DNA of 64,000 nucleotides from Limnochordales bacterium (GTDB lineage Bacteria > Bacillota > Limnochordia > Limnochordales > DUMU01). The stretch spans positions 1 through 64,000 of the forward strand of contig JADBKP010000006.1 of NCBI GenBank assembly GCA_014896315.1, in the 5' to 3' direction. A program made the translations under genes and the position numbers. Below are positions 62,374 to 64,000 of the stretch, one piece after another. The notes beneath the pieces are model-generated. The model did not search any database. It was not told where the DNA came from and saw only the letters and a program-made list of their open reading frames with translations. Every line of letters begins with the position of its first letter. Within the stretch, counting starts at the first letter, position 1.

Positions 62374-63731
62374 TGGGAGCCCGCGACGTGGCCCTGCGGG
62401 TCCTCCTGACTGTGGAGGAAGCCGATGCATTTGCCACCTTAAGCCTGCATGAAGAGTTGAAGCGGGCGCGCCTCAACGTCCGGGAAGCAGCGCTGGCTTC
62501 GCAGCTGGTGTACGGCACCCTCCGCTGGCGGGGGCGGCTAGACTGGCAGCTAGAGCTCTTCCTCAAGCGTCCGCTGGAGAAGCTCGACCCGCCGGTTCGC
62601 AATGCGCTTCGGCTCGGATTGTATCAGGCTCTCTTCTTGCACAGCATCCCGGTACCGGTAGCAGTTCACGAAAGCGTTGAACTGGTGCGGCGTTCTGGTT
62701 GCCGCGGCGCCGCCGGGTTTGTCAACGCAGTGCTGCGAAAGGCGGTACAGGCAAAGGTGCGCCAGTTGCTGCCACCGCTGGCGAAGCACCCCGCAGAGCA
62801 CCTTGCCATCCGCTACTCGCACCCGCTCTGGCTGGTGGAACGGTGGATCAACCGCCTCGGTTGCCGCGAGACCGCCCGCCTCTGCCTGGCCAACAACCGC
62901 TGGCCGCCTCTGACTTTACGCACCAACCTGCTGCGTATATCCCGGATCGAGCTGATTGCCGCCCTGGCAAGAGAAGGGGTACGGGCTGTTCCCGGGCGCT
63001 ATGCTCCCGAAGCGGTGCTGGTTGAGCATCTGCCAGGCATCGAAAGCTCGGCTGCCTTCCGGGCCGGATTCTTCCAGGTACAGGATGAAAGCTCGATGCT
63101 GGTCGCCCACTTGATGGCACCGGGGCCGGATGATCTCGTCCTCGACCTTTGCAGTGCACCGGGTGGGAAGACGACCCACCTGGCCGAGTATATGGGCGGC
63201 TCGGGCCGGGTGATAGCTTTCGACCCCAAACCCGCCAAACTACGGTTGGTTGCCTCTGCCGCCCGGCGCCTGGGACTCAGCAATATCGAGACCCGGGTCG
63301 CCGACGCCCGGCAGGTCAGCGGATATGAGGCCGACCGTGTGCTGGTCGACGCTCCCTGCAGCGGGCTCGGGGTGCTTCGCCGCCGGCCGGAGCTGCGGTG
63401 GCGCCGGTCGCGCGACGATATACGGCAACTTGTTCAGCTGCAACGGGAGATCCTTGCGGCGGCAGCCAGGCTGGTACGACCGGGCGGAGTACTTGTCTAC
63501 AGCACCTGTACCACCGAACCAGAGGAAAACGAGGAGAATGTCGGCTGGTTTCTGAATACACACTCCAATTTCCGCCTCGACGTAGCCCGGGCGTTTCTGC
63601 CCGTGCCGGCTGACGCCCTGCAGCAAGCTGTCATCCGGCTGCCCGGCTCCGGCGGCGAATGCCTGCAACTGTGGCCGCATCGCCACGGAACCGATGGCTT
63701 TTTTATGGCACGTCTTACCAGATTGGAATAG
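62373..63731 (+). CDS. rsmB: 16S rRNA (cytosine-967-C5)-methyltransferase
   Basis: 452 residues. NusB-like RNA-binding domain (1-140: ALRVLLTVEEADAFATLSLHEEL), then the SAM-dependent domain with LDLCSAPGGKTTHLAEYMG, the PC motif DAPCSGLGVLRRRPE and the catalytic Cys motif VYSTCTTEPEENE. It methylates C967 of 16S rRNA. It is the last gene of the translation block before spo0A. Confidence 0.96.
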   Translation: MGARDVALRVLLTVEEADAFATLSLHEELKRARLNVREAALASQLVYGTLRWRGRLDWQLELFLKRPLEKLDPPVRNALRLGLYQALFLHSIPVPVAVHESVELVRRSGCRGAAGFVNAVLRKAVQAKVRQLLPPLAKHPAEHLAIRYSHPLWLVERWINRLGCRETARLCLANNRWPPLTLRTNLLRISRIELIAALAREGVRAVPGRYAPEAVLVEHLPGIESSAAFRAGFFQVQDESSMLVAHLMAPGPDDLVLDLCSAPGGKTTHLAEYMGGSGRVIAFDPKPAKLRLVASAARRLGLSNIETRVADARQVSGYEADRVLVDAPCSGLGVLRRRPELRWRRSRDDIRQLVQLQREILAAAARLVRPGGVLVYSTCTTEPEENEENVGWFLNTHSNFRLDVARAFLPVPADALQQAVIRLPGSGGECLQLWPHRHGTDGFFMARLTRLE

Positions 63732-63802
63732 TCCGACTTAACTACCATTTAGTTACACTAGAGTAAGTATAGATTTTATTGTCGTCCTGTGATATCTCTG
63801 GC

Positions 63803-63828
63803 AGGACCGGCTGCCAGCACAGGCGAAT
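63803..63828 (+). promoter_or_regulatory. possible sigma-H promoter of spo0A
   Basis: GCAGGACCG, a 12-base spacer and GGCGAATTT fit the sigma-H pattern RnAGGAwWW-N12-RnnGAATww except for the three W positions. The GTG start of spo0A lies 47 bases downstream. In B. subtilis spo0A is driven by sigma-H. Confidence 0.5.
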
Positions 63829-63874
63829 TTTGTTATTAGCAGTTCATTCTTGCGACGTAGTCGAGGTGACACAA

Positions 63875-64000
63875 GTGGAAAAAATACGAATCCTTCTTGC
63901 TGACAATAATGTGGAACTGTGCCAGTTGCTGGCAGAGTATCTGGCCGACCAGGAAGGGCTAGAAATAGCTGGAGTTGCCTATGACGGCGTACAAGCCCTA
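63875..64000 (+). CDS. spo0A: sporulation master regulator Spo0A (5' part)
   Basis: The first 42 codons are in the window: start GTG 63875 with GAGGTG upstream. The product EKIRILLADNNVELCQLLAEYL and LEIAGVAYDGVQAL matches the receiver domain of Spo0A. The acidic pair normally reading ADDN is ADNN here, so one of the two acidic-pocket residues is Asn. The gene continues beyond the right edge. Its presence marks the organism as an endospore former or a descendant of one. Confidence 0.85.
   Translation, partial: MEKIRILLADNNVELCQLLAEYLADQEGLEIAGVAYDGVQAL

Overview
The window reads as a high-GC (about 60%) chromosome segment of a spore-forming Bacillota (Firmicutes), probably a thermophilic or clostridial/Limnochordia-type lineage. 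The evidence is an incomplete spo0A at the right end, RemA, two T-box leaders, an FMN riboswitch, strong AGGAGG-type ribosome binding sites with many GTG starts, RqcH, and the conserved yicC-remA-gmk-rpoZ-priA-def-fmt-rsmB block. An actinobacterial-type integration host factor (mIHF) inside that block is a marker seen in only some deep or thermophilic Firmicutes. I cannot name the species.

Left edge (1-5.65 kb), accessory DNA: the end of an RHS/YD-repeat protein with a LysM-like segment and a variable C-terminal tip, a small membrane protein directly behind it (possible immunity protein), an array of four GAGAC motifs spaced exactly 11 bp, a WGR-domain protein coupled to a tyrosine recombinase, and an IS630-family element (copy 1) that cuts off the recombinase N-terminus.

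5.65-34.9 kb, mostly housekeeping: an ECF substrate-binding protein behind an FMN riboswitch, transketolase, an ABC-2 exporter pair, NagB-like deaminase, a Ski2-like helicase, DAHP synthase behind a predicted Phe T-box, a SIMPL-domain protein, 7Fe ferredoxin, a GlcD/GlcF-type oxidase pair, a PC4-like ssDNA-binding protein, a six-gene chemotaxis operon cheW-A-C-D-B-R, a GH130 phosphorylase plus FGGY kinase, and argG-argH coupled to an enolase-superfamily enzyme.

34.9-43.7 kb, a plant-polysaccharide (arabinan) locus in decay: remnant GH27 alpha-galactosidase, intact LacI regulator, GH43 arabinanase broken by an internal deletion, intact GH51 arabinofuranosidase and ribulokinase, IS630 copy 2 (intact), and the 3' part of a GH9 glucanase. 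The two IS copies are direct repeats about 35 kb apart. Copy 1 differs from copy 2 by exactly two internal deletions (221 and 108 bp), each removing a catalytic acidic residue, while a second ORF (a stand-alone helix-turn-helix protein) is identical in both.

43.7-64 kb: a small membrane protein, trpS behind a Trp T-box with a consensus promoter, a lipoprotein, an MFS transporter, a 537-bp gene-free region rich in strong inverted repeats, a secreted GH84 protein with a CBM32-like domain, rqcH, a SERCA-like Ca2+ ATPase, and then the yicC-mihF-remA-gmk-rpoZ-priA-def-fmt-rsmB genome-maintenance/translation cluster, ending in spo0A. coaBC, usually found between rpoZ and priA, is absent here. No tRNA, rRNA or CRISPR array was seen.
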